64,000 nucleotides of DNA from Flavobacteriaceae bacterium GF1 (lineage in GTDB: Bacteria; Bacteroidota; Bacteroidia; Flavobacteriales; Flavobacteriaceae), in assembly GCA_009797885.1 (NCBI GenBank), contig WNKP01000001.1, positions 947,716-1,011,715 of the forward strand. The letters are read 5' to 3'. Position 1 is the first letter of the stretch. Each line of letters begins with the position of its first letter. Below, in pieces: positions 26,459 through 35,791 of this stretch. The notes under the pieces were generated by a model. It was not told the origin of the DNA, ran no database searches, and saw only the letters and a list, made by a program, of their open reading frames with translations. The translations under genes were made by a program, and so were the position numbers.

Positions 26459-27427
26459 ATGTCCCGAAATAGGTATAACGGCAAAAACAAGGAATGCATC
26501 ATTGCATTCTACAACTTGGAAAACCTTTTTGACACCCATGACGACCCCCATACTTTGGATGATGACTTTACACCAAAGGGCTTCAAGAAATGGCGGGATG
26601 GGCGGTACCGTTCCAAAATCAAAAAATTGGGAAGGGCCATATCCAAAATTGGAGAGGAAGAAGGGCTGCACCCGCCTGTATTGGTCGGTATTGCGGAAGT
26701 GGAGAACGACAAAGTGGTCGAAAAACTATTGGGGACCAAGCACCTTAGAGATATCCCTTACGATTATGTACATTTTGACTCCCCGGATGAGCGGGGCATC
26801 GATACAGGGCTCATTTTTAACAAGGACCATTTTACGGTAGTACAGGCAGAGACCTTGCCCTTACTTATTGAAAATGGCGAGGGTGATAGGGATTACACCC
26901 GGGACATCCTTTATGTTAAAGGGCTACTGAACGGAGAGGGAATCCATGTCTTTGTAAATCACTGGCCCTCAAGAAGGGATGGCGCGGACGAGACTAAATA
27001 CAAACGTATTGAGGCTGCAAATACCGTTTTAAGAAAGTTAACATCCATAAATGATAGCGCAGAAAATCTGAACGTTATGATCATGGGGGATTTTAATGAT
27101 GATCCAAATTCCGAGAGTATCGAGACGCTGCTGACCTCAGGATATTTCATCAATCCCATGCAAAAACTCCTGTCCCCGGAAACCGGGAGTGCCAATTATA
27201 AGGGCAAATGGAGTTTGTTCGATCAAATTATCCTTTCGCATAGTTTTCTAAACCATGAACCAGGAACACATATTTTTCAACAAGCGGCCATCTTTGCACC
27301 CCGTTTTCTGAAAGAGTGGAAGGGAAAATATAAAGGAAACCCATTCCGAACTTTTGTGGGTAAAAAATATATCGGGGGGTATAGCGATCATTTCCCGGTC
27401 TATGTTATAATGCGTTTCAACGAGTAG
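26459..27427 (+). CDS. endonuclease/exonuclease/phosphatase-family protein
   Basis: A 322-residue metal-dependent hydrolase of the DNase I-like fold. Motifs: FYNLENLFDTHDD at the N-terminus, VGIAEVEN with the metal-binding glutamate, HVFVNHWPSRR, MIMGDFNDDPNS and YSDHFPVYV with the catalytic histidine. There is no signal peptide, so it appears cytoplasmic. Substrates in this superfamily range from nucleic acid to phospholipid; none can be chosen. It is divergent from hflX. Confidence 0.9.
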   Translation: MSRNRYNGKNKECIIAFYNLENLFDTHDDPHTLDDDFTPKGFKKWRDGRYRSKIKKLGRAISKIGEEEGLHPPVLVGIAEVENDKVVEKLLGTKHLRDIPYDYVHFDSPDERGIDTGLIFNKDHFTVVQAETLPLLIENGEGDRDYTRDILYVKGLLNGEGIHVFVNHWPSRRDGADETKYKRIEAANTVLRKLTSINDSAENLNVMIMGDFNDDPNSESIETLLTSGYFINPMQKLLSPETGSANYKGKWSLFDQIILSHSFLNHEPGTHIFQQAAIFAPRFLKEWKGKYKGNPFRTFVGKKYIGGYSDHFPVYVIMRFNE

Positions 27428-27545
27428 CAAATAAGAAAATTCTTACTCACCACAAGAAAACGGCTTTTCACCACAACTGGTGGGCCCACACTATACCAAT
27501 CACCGAAATAAATGTGCATTTTATCGGAAGGTTTTGGTTTTTAAA

Positions 27546-27553
27546 TAGATTTG
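27546..27553 (+). promoter_or_regulatory. -7 element of the subtilase gene
   Basis: TAGATTTG matches TAnnTTTG, 26 bases before the ATG. No good -33 element was seen. Confidence 0.4.
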
Positions 27554-27579
27554 TAGTCTAAATCTTACTCAATCGAAAT

Positions 27580-29772
27580 ATGAATAATGGCAGACCTTTT
27601 CGGTACAGCGGTCAATATCCGGTTTTTTTAGTACTGTTCTTTTCTCTTCAGTTTGCCATTGCACAAACAAAACAACAGACGGCGGATATTTCTGCGAAGT
27701 ATGACCAGAACAGCCTGGAGACACTTATTGACCATTTTGAAAACGAATGGCAACGTAAAAGTAAAAACCTTACGAACAAGACCATCCAAGGGCAATGGGC
27801 GGTGAATTCCAAACAACAGGATGGGACTACGGTTGCCTTAAACGATATTGGCGATGATGGAACGCCATTGTACTATACCACGCATATGGAACCTACGAGC
27901 AAGGTGTCCAGGGCGGAGGCGTTGTATTCCGAAGGTATTTTGGATTTGGATCTTTCCGGTAATGGAATGAGAGTGGGCGTTTGGGATTCTGGAACGGCAC
28001 GATTGACACATCAGGAATTTGGTACAAGGGTCACGAATAGGGATGGAGGGGATGTAGATGACCACGGTACTTTGGTTACGGGAACGGTAATATCGGCCGG
28101 AATCAAAAAAAATGCAAAGGGAGTGGCTTATGAGGCTGAAGCTTTAGGTCATGATTGGTCCAGGGATAGGATTGAAGTTACCGAGGCGGCCGCCAACGGC
28201 CTCTTGCTTTCCAACCATTCCTACGGGATAAAAACGGATAGGGTACCGGATTGGTATTTTGGGGCTTACATCAAGGTTTCCCAGGATTGGGATAACATCA
28301 TGTACAATGCACCGTACTATCTCATGGTCGCCGCTGCGGGCAATGCACGGAATTCCTTTGATAATGAATCCCCAAATTTTGGAAGGACCCCGGATGGTTT
28401 CGACCTGTTACTTGGTTTTACCACCGCTAAAAATGGCTTGGTCATTGCTGGGGCAGATGCCCATATCGATGGTAAAGGACAACTGAAAAAAGCCAATGTT
28501 TCGGGCTATAGCAGTTTTGGCCCTACGGATGATGGACGGATAAAACCGGATTTGGCAGGGGACGGAACCTTGGTCCATTCCACTACTGCCGATAGCAATA
28601 CCAGCTATAGTTCGTTCATGGGTACGTCCATGGCAGCCCCAGGGGTCACGGGATCTCTTTTGCTTCTTCAGGAGTATCACAAAGAGCTTTACGGAAGCTA
28701 TATGCGGGCCGCTACCTTAAAAGGGCTTGCCCTCCACACTGCCGATGATGTACAGGAGCCTGGTCCGGACTACAAAATGGGCTGGGGTGTCATCAACACA
28801 AAAAAGGCGGCGGAAACATTAAGGAATAAGGACTTTAGCAGTCTCATCTCAGAAGAAACATTGGTTCAGGACAACACATATTCAATTACCGTCAAAGCCG
28901 ATGGCACCCAACCACTGTCCGCTTCCATTTCATGGACCGACCCGGCAAGTGAAACGGTGAACCGGGGCGATTTAAATTCGCAGATGGCGGCCTTAACCCA
29001 TGATCTGGATATTAGGATTACCCAAGATGGAAACACCTACTTGCCATGGAAATTGAATCCAACCAAAGCAGCAAGCAAAGCGGAAAAAGGAGACAATAGG
29101 GTGGATCCTTTTGAAAAGATAGATATTGCCAACCCAAATGGTGAGTACACCATAACCATTACCCATAAAGGAGACCTTAAAATGGGAAACCAGGACTTTT
29201 CCTTAGTGGTTACCGGGGCGGAATTGACCTCCTGCACATTGGAAGCTCCCGAAGAATTTGTTATAACGTCCAATGAACAGGACGAACCTTTGTTACAATG
29301 GGCACCCTCCTCTGAAACCCTCTATGAATTGCATTATAGAAAAGAAACGGAAACGGATTGGGAAATCAGCACCAGTTGGGAAAATAGCTTCCCATTGCAG
29401 GGACTTGAATACGGAGAAAGCTACGTGGCCAGGGTACGTTCTGTTTGCTCACAGAATTTGGTTTCGGAATTTTCGCGGGAAATCGAATTTACCTATGAAG
29501 GTGATGCCACTGTTATTGAGGAAAATACCCCCCTATCGGTAACGGGGGACCTATCGATCCAGGTCTATCCAAACCCTGCGGACAATGAATTGCAAATTCG
29601 TACAACACTTTCCGGGGACGCCTATTTTTCAGTGGTTTCAACCGCGGGCATAACGCTAAAAACGGGTAAGTTCCAAGGGGCCATAAATGTGGCCGACTTG
29701 GCCAGTGGCCTTTACATTGTAACGGTGCAGGATTATAACGGTCTAAAAAGCACCAAATTCTTTAAAAAATAG
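27580..29772 (+). CDS. secreted S8 subtilisin-like protease with type IX sorting domain
   Basis: A 730-residue exported protease. After a signal peptide (ends FAIA-QT) and a pro-region comes the S8 catalytic domain with the triad D136 (VGVWDSG), H162 (DDHGTLVTGT) and S350 (GTSMAAPG), and the oxyanion N255 in AAAGN. A beta-sandwich follows, then a fibronectin-like segment (about 560-630), and finally a type A C-terminal sorting domain, VYPNPADNELQI to KSTKFFKK, for export by the type IX system. The translocon itself is not in this window. Role in protein degradation is from family knowledge. Confidence 0.94.
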   Translation: MNNGRPFRYSGQYPVFLVLFFSLQFAIAQTKQQTADISAKYDQNSLETLIDHFENEWQRKSKNLTNKTIQGQWAVNSKQQDGTTVALNDIGDDGTPLYYTTHMEPTSKVSRAEALYSEGILDLDLSGNGMRVGVWDSGTARLTHQEFGTRVTNRDGGDVDDHGTLVTGTVISAGIKKNAKGVAYEAEALGHDWSRDRIEVTEAAANGLLLSNHSYGIKTDRVPDWYFGAYIKVSQDWDNIMYNAPYYLMVAAAGNARNSFDNESPNFGRTPDGFDLLLGFTTAKNGLVIAGADAHIDGKGQLKKANVSGYSSFGPTDDGRIKPDLAGDGTLVHSTTADSNTSYSSFMGTSMAAPGVTGSLLLLQEYHKELYGSYMRAATLKGLALHTADDVQEPGPDYKMGWGVINTKKAAETLRNKDFSSLISEETLVQDNTYSITVKADGTQPLSASISWTDPASETVNRGDLNSQMAALTHDLDIRITQDGNTYLPWKLNPTKAASKAEKGDNRVDPFEKIDIANPNGEYTITITHKGDLKMGNQDFSLVVTGAELTSCTLEAPEEFVITSNEQDEPLLQWAPSSETLYELHYRKETETDWEISTSWENSFPLQGLEYGESYVARVRSVCSQNLVSEFSREIEFTYEGDATVIEENTPLSVTGDLSIQVYPNPADNELQIRTTLSGDAYFSVVSTAGITLKTGKFQGAINVADLASGLYIVTVQDYNGLKSTKFFKK

Positions 29773-29790
29773 TGATTCCCAAACGGGCCT

Positions 29791-30504
29791 TTACACTTTT
29801 TTGATTTCGTCCTCAGTCAACAGATCATCCCCTCGGAGTCTTAGAAAAACCTGTGCCGTGGTAACTACGTCCAATTCGCAGTAGGTTATGATCCTGTCCA
29901 AATCATTTTCTTCATAGTATACATCACGTACCATACTGCCCTCCATATCTTCTTTTGGGGAGGGAATGCCAAGAACATGTGCCATAAGCCTTAAGGAGGA
30001 AAAATGTTTGTAATCACCAAATTTCCAGAGCTCCATAGTATCCAAATGGGGTACTTCCCAAGGTTTTTTGCCAAATAAGTCCAATTTGTAGGGCAGTCCT
30101 ATGCCGTGGATCAGCATCCTTCGGGCAATGTAGGGAAAGTCAAACTCCTTTCCATTATGGGCACAGAGCAAGTGCTTCGCCTGATTAAAATGGGAGTTCA
30201 ACAGTTGTTTGAAGTCTTGGAGCAATTGGGCCTCCTCTCCGTGAAAGGTGGTTACCCTAAATGTCCTTATATCGCCTTTAAAGGCAAAGTAACCCACGGA
30301 AATACAGATGATTTTACCAAACTCTGCCCAAATTCCGGCACGGTCATAGAATTCTTCGGGAGAGAATTCGTCTTTTCTTTGATATTTTGATTTTTGTTCC
30401 CAGAGCTGTTGTTTTTCCTCTGGAAGTGTGGTAAATGAAGGACGTTCCGGAACGGTTTCAATGTCCAGAAACAATAAATTGTCCAAATTCAAACGCTTTA
30501 ACAT
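29791..30504 (-). CDS. PolB-like 3'-5' exonuclease
   Basis: A 237-residue RNase H-fold exonuclease related to the proofreading domain of family B polymerases. The three Exo motifs are visible: LFLDIETV (about 13-20), LLCAHNGKEFDFPYI (about 111-125) and YCELDVVTTAQVF (about 207-219), holding the metal-binding acidic residues. No polymerase domain follows, so it is a stand-alone nuclease. It is convergent with the subtilase, with 18 bases between stops. The cellular role is unknown. Confidence 0.88.
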   Translation of the reverse strand: MLKRLNLDNLLFLDIETVPERPSFTTLPEEKQQLWEQKSKYQRKDEFSPEEFYDRAGIWAEFGKIICISVGYFAFKGDIRTFRVTTFHGEEAQLLQDFKQLLNSHFNQAKHLLCAHNGKEFDFPYIARRMLIHGIGLPYKLDLFGKKPWEVPHLDTMELWKFGDYKHFSSLRLMAHVLGIPSPKEDMEGSMVRDVYYEENDLDRIITYCELDVVTTAQVFLRLRGDDLLTEDEIKKV

Positions 30505-30579
30505 AAAGGGTAATGTACTAATTTGGAATGGTATACCACAACTTTCGCAATTTAATGGTATCTTTTTCCTTCAAATGCT

Positions 30580-31695
30580 ATGAAATTAAAAAAAATAATC
30601 CCGCCCTTTTTGGTGCTCCTTGTTGTTGGATGCAATTCCGATGATGGTAATGCCCCAATACCTGATGAGACGATCGTATCGACTGCCAATTTTATTGCGA
30701 TTGGACAAGATTTGGAAAATGTCTATCAATATACCTTTGATGGAGCTACAAAAGTTGGTGAGCGGGTGAACCTTACCCAAGACTTAAGTATCGCCCGAAA
30801 CTATATTACACTTAGGGAGATGGACGATCTGTTGTCATTTTATTTTTTTAGGGGCGGTGCCTTTTCTCTGATCATCAAAGATTTAAAAACAGGGGATTCC
30901 GTTACCTATTCCGATTTTTTTGCCAACAGCCCGGAACGTTCCGTGGCTTGGGGAACCAACAATGCTTCCAACGTGTTCCTGGGCTTTTTTGGACCTTTTG
31001 AAACACGCAATCTGGGAATACAGGATGTGGATTTGCAAAATTCCATGGGACAGGATATTGCGATAGACGCTGATATAGACTTCGTTTATCAACCTGTACT
31101 GTTCAATGACAAAGTCTATTTTGCCTATCAGGACAACAGGGGGGACTACAAGTTCACATTTTATGACACCGATTTTAAGGTAAGGGGGCCCATATTGAAT
31201 TTCAATACGGTTCCCATTAGTTTTTTGATATCGGAATCCGGCAACATTGCCATCATAAAGAACGGTGTCGAAGCTGCTTTGGAACTGTATGACCCCAATA
31301 CCCTTGGCCTGGTGGAGGCTGTTCCACTGATGGTCAACACCGCTTTTGCTGCAGGTCCGGTTGAGGATGCCGTATTTGATGGAGACGTCCTTTATTATGA
31401 TTTTCCCTACACACAACCTTCCAAGCTTTCTTCTGGCCCCGCTTTGTTTGATACGACCACCCAAGAAAATGAACTCGTTGATCTATTTGGAATCGTAAAC
31501 AATGTGGAGCTGGAATTAGGAGAAGGTATTAGGGTCACCACCCAACGCTATGATACCACCCAGGACATTTTTTTGTTGGGTTATGGCATGTTGGATGGCA
31601 GTATGGCGGGAGGCGTTCTTCAGATTTCCAAAGAAGGGGAATTAGTGGCCAACATTTCAACGGATTTTGTCCCGACCTACTTTGTAAGAAACTAA
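30580..31695 (+). CDS. hypothetical lipoprotein, predicted beta-propeller
   Basis: 371 residues with a lipoprotein signal (LLVVGC18, then NSDDGN). The mature part has repeated strand-rich units such as FIAIGQDLENVYQYTFDGA and KVYFAYQDNRGDYKFTFYD, like a propeller, but no named domain was recognised. It overlaps the 3' end of the convergent ogt gene by 4 bases. Confidence 0.7.
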   Translation: MKLKKIIPPFLVLLVVGCNSDDGNAPIPDETIVSTANFIAIGQDLENVYQYTFDGATKVGERVNLTQDLSIARNYITLREMDDLLSFYFFRGGAFSLIIKDLKTGDSVTYSDFFANSPERSVAWGTNNASNVFLGFFGPFETRNLGIQDVDLQNSMGQDIAIDADIDFVYQPVLFNDKVYFAYQDNRGDYKFTFYDTDFKVRGPILNFNTVPISFLISESGNIAIIKNGVEAALELYDPNTLGLVEAVPLMVNTAFAAGPVEDAVFDGDVLYYDFPYTQPSKLSSGPALFDTTTQENELVDLFGIVNNVELELGEGIRVTTQRYDTTQDIFLLGYGMLDGSMAGGVLQISKEGELVANISTDFVPTYFVRN

Positions 31696-32162
31696 AAAAG
31701 GGTCTGTTGTTTACTGGGACTTTCATGTTCCAAGAGCCATTTTTTTCGGTGCAGTCCCCCCGCATAACCAACCAAATCCCCGTTGCTGCCTATAACACGA
31801 TGGCAGGGAACCACGATCCAGAGTGGATTTTTCCCATTGGCGGCTGCGACCGCCCTTATGGCTTTAACGTCCCCCAATCTCTTGGAAAGTTCCAAATAGG
31901 AAACCGTTTTCCCAAAAGGAATGGTAAGAAGTGCTTCCCAGACCCGTTTTTGAAAATCGGTCCCCTGGGGGTTAAGGGTAAGGTCAAATGTCTTACGGAC
32001 GCCTTCAAAATACTCTTTCAGTTGATGGACAGCGTCCTCCAACACTGCAGGAATGATATCCAAAGGTCTCTCCATATCGGAAACGGTAATGGAGGCCAAT
32101 CCATTTTCATCACCGGTTATTTCGGCAAAGCCAAGAGGTGTATGTACGATGACGGATTCCAT
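31692..32162 (-). CDS. ogt: methylated-DNA-[protein]-cysteine S-methyltransferase
   Basis: Repairs O6-alkylguanine by transferring the alkyl group to its own cysteine. 156 residues with the DNA-binding helix region IRAVAAANGKNP and the active-site motif IVVPCHRVIG (C120). It is the last gene of the minus-strand run: its ATG overlaps the stop of the preceding CBS-domain gene by one base (TAATG). The Ada regulatory domain is absent, so it is the short Ogt form. Confidence 0.95.
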   Translation of the reverse strand: MESVIVHTPLGFAEITGDENGLASITVSDMERPLDIIPAVLEDAVHQLKEYFEGVRKTFDLTLNPQGTDFQKRVWEALLTIPFGKTVSYLELSKRLGDVKAIRAVAAANGKNPLWIVVPCHRVIGSNGDLVGYAGGLHRKKWLLEHESPSKQQTLF

Positions 32163-33286
32163 TAGTCTTCATCCGGAATTTCTTCTGGGATAATTCCCAA
32201 ACGTTTGGCACGTGCTTCCCAGTTTTTGCGGGCAAGTACCTGTAAATCCTCCACATTGTCACTCTCGTCCATAATTTCAAGCCCAAGCAAGGTTTCTATC
32301 ACGTCTTCCATGGTAACCAAACCACTCACGGAACCGTATTCATCCACCACCAGGGAGATATGCTCGTTTTTTTCCACGAATTTCTCCAATAACTGGGGTA
32401 TGGGTTTGTTTCTGCTGGTCACCAAAATTTCCCTCCGTATGGTGGAAAGGGGGTTTTGGCCCTCTTTATTGATAATGGCTTCCAACATTTCGTCTTTTAG
32501 GATAAATCCGGTGATGTTATCCGCTCGTTCGGTAAAAACAGGGATTCGGGAAAACCGTAAAGGCCTGTTGGCCTCAAAAAACTCTTGAATGGTCGTTTCT
32601 TCCGAAGCACTTTTCATTACCGTCCTTGGGGTCATAATATCTTTGGCCTCAATTTCATCAAAGGTCAGTAGATTTCGGATGACCTTGGATTCGGACTCCT
32701 CAAAAACACCTTCTTCCTCGGCAATATCCGTCATGGCCGTAAAATCCTCACGGCTCAATACACTGCCATGGGTTCCTTTTTTTCCAATAAGTTTGGTGAA
32801 CAGTTGCAATAACCATAGCAAGCCGGTCCACTTCATAATAAACACCATGGCCTTTAGGGCTTTTGCCGTAAAATTGGCGAGTTGCTTCCAATAGGTGGCC
32901 CCAATGGTTTTGGGGATGATTTCGGAAGCTACCAAAATTAAGATGGTCATGACCGTGGAAACCACGCCAACCATGACTTCCTCCGTAAATTCAATGCCAA
33001 AAATGGAATGGGTGGTACTCCCATAGAGTTCGGTATAGGCAACTTTTGCCTGTACCCCAACCAAAATGGCACCTACCGTATGGGCAATGGTATTGAGCGT
33101 TAGGATGGCAATCAGCGGTTTGTCCACATCCTTTTTAAGGTGCTCCAGTTCCACTGCATAGGCCTTGCCTTCTTGTTTTTTTACATTGATAAAAGTGGGG
33201 GTAATGCTCAAGAGCACTGCTTCCAAAATGGAGCATAAAAAAGAAAAGAAAATAGAAATAACGGCATAGAAAATAAGGAGTCCCAT
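32162..33286 (-). CDS. CNNM/CBS-domain membrane protein (hemolysin-C/CorC-like family)
   Basis: 374 residues with an N-terminal CNNM (DUF21) transmembrane domain of about four helices (residues 1-185; FFSFLCSILEAVLLS, then IPKTIGATYW) and a C-terminal pair of CBS domains (about 205-330; IMTPRTVMKSASEE, then LVVDEYGSVSGLVTMEDVIETLLG). The family is linked to magnesium or cobalt export. It lacks the full CorC_HlyC C-terminal domain usual in longer members. It is co-directional with ogt and the haem run. Confidence 0.9.
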   Translation of the reverse strand: MGLLIFYAVISIFFSFLCSILEAVLLSITPTFINVKKQEGKAYAVELEHLKKDVDKPLIAILTLNTIAHTVGAILVGVQAKVAYTELYGSTTHSIFGIEFTEEVMVGVVSTVMTILILVASEIIPKTIGATYWKQLANFTAKALKAMVFIMKWTGLLWLLQLFTKLIGKKGTHGSVLSREDFTAMTDIAEEEGVFEESESKVIRNLLTFDEIEAKDIMTPRTVMKSASEETTIQEFFEANRPLRFSRIPVFTERADNITGFILKDEMLEAIINKEGQNPLSTIRREILVTSRNKPIPQLLEKFVEKNEHISLVVDEYGSVSGLVTMEDVIETLLGLEIMDESDNVEDLQVLARKNWEARAKRLGIIPEEIPDED

Positions 33287-33335
33287 AGTGCTTGCTTATG
33301 ACTAAGATATTAATAATTTGGAAAGCGCAGGGTTT

Positions 33336-34679
33336 TCAATTCCCCTCAATTTTTGCTTCATAAAAGACTTGGTGCAAGGCTGTTCTAATGTTGAGTTCAT
33401 ATAAGTTTCTATGGGAACGGTAAGGATAAACACGGTTGGAGAGGAATATAAAAACCAATTGGTATTTTGGGTCTACCCAAACAAAGGTCCCTGTGAAACC
33501 GGAGTGTCCAAAACTTTCGGGACTCGCCAAGGGGGCCGGGTATGCATCTTTCAGGGCCAACGTATCATTTCCCAAAAGGGGCTTGTCAAAACCAAGACCG
33601 CGACGGTTGTCGTTCCCCGGGTATTGCACTTTAATGAATTCCCGTACTGTATGGGAGGAAATAAAGGTTCTATCGTTCACTTTGCCATAGTTTTGATAGA
33701 GCAACAACAGTTTGGCCAAATCCCGGGCATTGCCAAAAAGGCCGGCATTGCCAGAAACCCCACCAAGCAAAGCCGCGTTTTCATCATGGACCCACCCCTG
33801 CGTTAGGGTGTGACGAAAGATGGTATCCATTTCGGTGGGAATGATGGGGGCATCATCGTTTTTTTTAGGGTTAAAACCAAGTGTCTTGGCACCCAAGGGA
33901 TCATAGAAGTTTTCCTGAAGATAGGACGGGTACCCTTGCCCGGATAACTGTTCAATTAATTTGGGAAAAATCAAAAAGGCCAATCCCGAATACCGGTACT
34001 TCTTGTCTTGGGATACCTTGGAACGATTTATGGTTCGCCATACCTTCCGTTCAAATCGATTTTTGACATACAGCTTTTCATAAGCTTGCTTTTCGAACCT
34101 TTTGGATGGGGCTTTGCGTGTAAACCGTCTTTTTAGTTTTCCTTTTTTTGTCCTGATTTTGTTCAAAAAGACAATGTAGGGTTGCAGCCCTGCTTGGTGG
34201 GCCAGAATTTCACGGAGGGTAAGGTCTTTTTTATCCTTTTGCTTGCGCCAAGGTTTCCAGTAGGTGGAGAAAGGGAGGTCCAAATCCAGCTTTCCCTCGT
34301 CCACGAGTTGCATCAAGGCCGGTAAGGGGGCCGTGATTTTGGTCACAGAAGCCAGGTCATAACGATCCGATAAGCTGACCGGTTGCAAGCTATCATAGGT
34401 ATGAAAACCATAGGCCTTATGAAAAACAATCCTTCCCTTTTTTGTGACCAATAGCTGCGCTCCTGGAAAAGCCTGCTCTTTTATACCATGCGTTATGATG
34501 GAATCTGCCCTGGTGTGCATAACCAAGGAATCCAACCCCATTTCCGAAGGATGGGCCTTGATTAAATGACCTACATTTTGGGAAAAGCAGCTCCAGCTAA
34601 GGAGCGAGGCAACAAGGAATGCTACATTTTTCAAAATCGGATAGGCTAGGTTAAAGCAGCCGAACAGCATCTTTGGCAA
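33336..34679 (-). CDS. serine hydrolase (beta-lactamase / class C PBP-like)
   Basis: 447 residues with a signal peptide-like N-terminus (LKNVAFLVASLLSWSCFSQ). The beta-lactamase fold is shown by the catalytic SVTK tetrad in YDLASVTKIT, YRYSGLAF as the YxN-like motif, and HSGFTG near the end in place of KTG. A basic insertion (KIRTKKGKLKRRFTRKAPSKRFEKQ) lies after the HQAGLQP segment. It may act as a peptidase or esterase in the periplasm. The annotated start overlaps hemB by 29 bases; the ATG three codons later is possible. Confidence 0.87.
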   Translation of the reverse strand: MPKMLFGCFNLAYPILKNVAFLVASLLSWSCFSQNVGHLIKAHPSEMGLDSLVMHTRADSIITHGIKEQAFPGAQLLVTKKGRIVFHKAYGFHTYDSLQPVSLSDRYDLASVTKITAPLPALMQLVDEGKLDLDLPFSTYWKPWRKQKDKKDLTLREILAHQAGLQPYIVFLNKIRTKKGKLKRRFTRKAPSKRFEKQAYEKLYVKNRFERKVWRTINRSKVSQDKKYRYSGLAFLIFPKLIEQLSGQGYPSYLQENFYDPLGAKTLGFNPKKNDDAPIIPTEMDTIFRHTLTQGWVHDENAALLGGVSGNAGLFGNARDLAKLLLLYQNYGKVNDRTFISSHTVREFIKVQYPGNDNRRGLGFDKPLLGNDTLALKDAYPAPLASPESFGHSGFTGTFVWVDPKYQLVFIFLSNRVYPYRSHRNLYELNIRTALHQVFYEAKIEGN

Positions 34680-35637
34680 AATAGGAAGCGATGATATTGG
34701 CCCCGGCCCTTTTTATGGCAATCAATTGTTCCAGCATAACCGCATCATGGTCCAACCATCCTTTTTCGGCGGCCGCCTTGAGCATTGCATACTCGCCGGA
34801 CACCTGATAAACGGCAACGGGAACCTCCACCTCATTGCGTATTTCCCGCACAATATCAAGATAGGCCAATCCAGGTTTGACCATAACAATGTCTGCCCCT
34901 TCATCAACATCCATTTGGGTCTCCTTAATGGCCTCAAACCGATTGGCAGGGTCCATCTGATAGGTCTTCTTGTCCTTGGGCACATTTTGCACGGCCACGG
35001 GAGCGGAATCCAGGGCATCCCGGAAGGGACCATAGAAAGCACTGGCATATTTTGCAGCGTAGCTCATGATTCCGGTATCCGTCAATCCTTCGTTTTCCAA
35101 GGCCTCCCGGATGGTGAGTATCCTACCGTCCATCATATCACTTGGCGCAACAAAATCCGCACCGGCCTGCGCATGGGAAATGCTCATTTCCCCCAGCACT
35201 TCACTGGTTTCATCGTTCAGGATTTTCCCCTCCGCCACAATACCGTCATGACCAAAGGAAGAATAGGGGTCCAGTGCCACATCGGTCATGACCAGCATTT
35301 CCGGGCATGCATTTTTAACCGTCTGTATTGCCCTTTGCATCAATCCATTTGGATTCAATGCTTCAGTTCCCTCATTATCTTTGAGATTGTCGGGGACTTT
35401 TACAAATAGCAGCACCGCACAGAGTCCCATTTGCCATAATTCCCTTACTTCCTTTTCCAGATTGTCCAAACTTAAGCGGTAGTAGTTGGGCATGGAAGCA
35501 ATTTCTTCCTTAATGCCCTTCCCTTCCACGACAAAGAGCGGTACCAAAAAATCGTCTGGGGTAATTACGGTTTCACGAACCAATCTTCGTATCGATTCGG
35601 AGGTTCGCAATCTTCGGTTTCGAATAAGTGGGTACAT
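34651..35637 (-). CDS. hemB: delta-aminolevulinic acid dehydratase (porphobilinogen synthase)
   Basis: Joins two 5-aminolevulinate molecules into porphobilinogen. 328 residues with the two active-site lysines K196 (YAAKYASAFYGPFRDA) and K254 (VMVKPGLAYLD). The metal-site segment reads DVALDPYSSFGHDG (119-132): the three zinc-binding cysteines of zinc-type enzymes are absent and replaced as in magnesium-type enzymes. It stands downstream of the other hem genes, after a 154-base gap that may hold its own promoter. Confidence 0.97.
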   Translation of the reverse strand: MYPLIRNRRLRTSESIRRLVRETVITPDDFLVPLFVVEGKGIKEEIASMPNYYRLSLDNLEKEVRELWQMGLCAVLLFVKVPDNLKDNEGTEALNPNGLMQRAIQTVKNACPEMLVMTDVALDPYSSFGHDGIVAEGKILNDETSEVLGEMSISHAQAGADFVAPSDMMDGRILTIREALENEGLTDTGIMSYAAKYASAFYGPFRDALDSAPVAVQNVPKDKKTYQMDPANRFEAIKETQMDVDEGADIVMVKPGLAYLDIVREIRNEVEVPVAVYQVSGEYAMLKAAAEKGWLDHDAVMLEQLIAIKRAGANIIASYFAKDAVRLL

Positions 35638-35791
35638 GATCGGGTGCTACGTTAAAGGTTATCGGTTAAAAGTAATTTTTTGATGGCTTGAATTGAGGCC
35701 AACACTATTTTTTTGATTATATCAATTTGTTCATTGGCCTGTCCTTCTTCGATACGTTTGAGTCCTTTGGTCTTAAACTACTGCCTAAAAC

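Noticed and set aside
26337..26840. 167-codon plus-strand frame over the hflX start and the nuclease gene
   Set aside because: It is out of frame with two clear genes on either strand.
35641..35791. Minus-strand frame ending KKLLLTDNL in the gap before hemB
   Set aside because: Open for about 40 codons with a charged helical pattern, but no start and no family that I can recognise with confidence.
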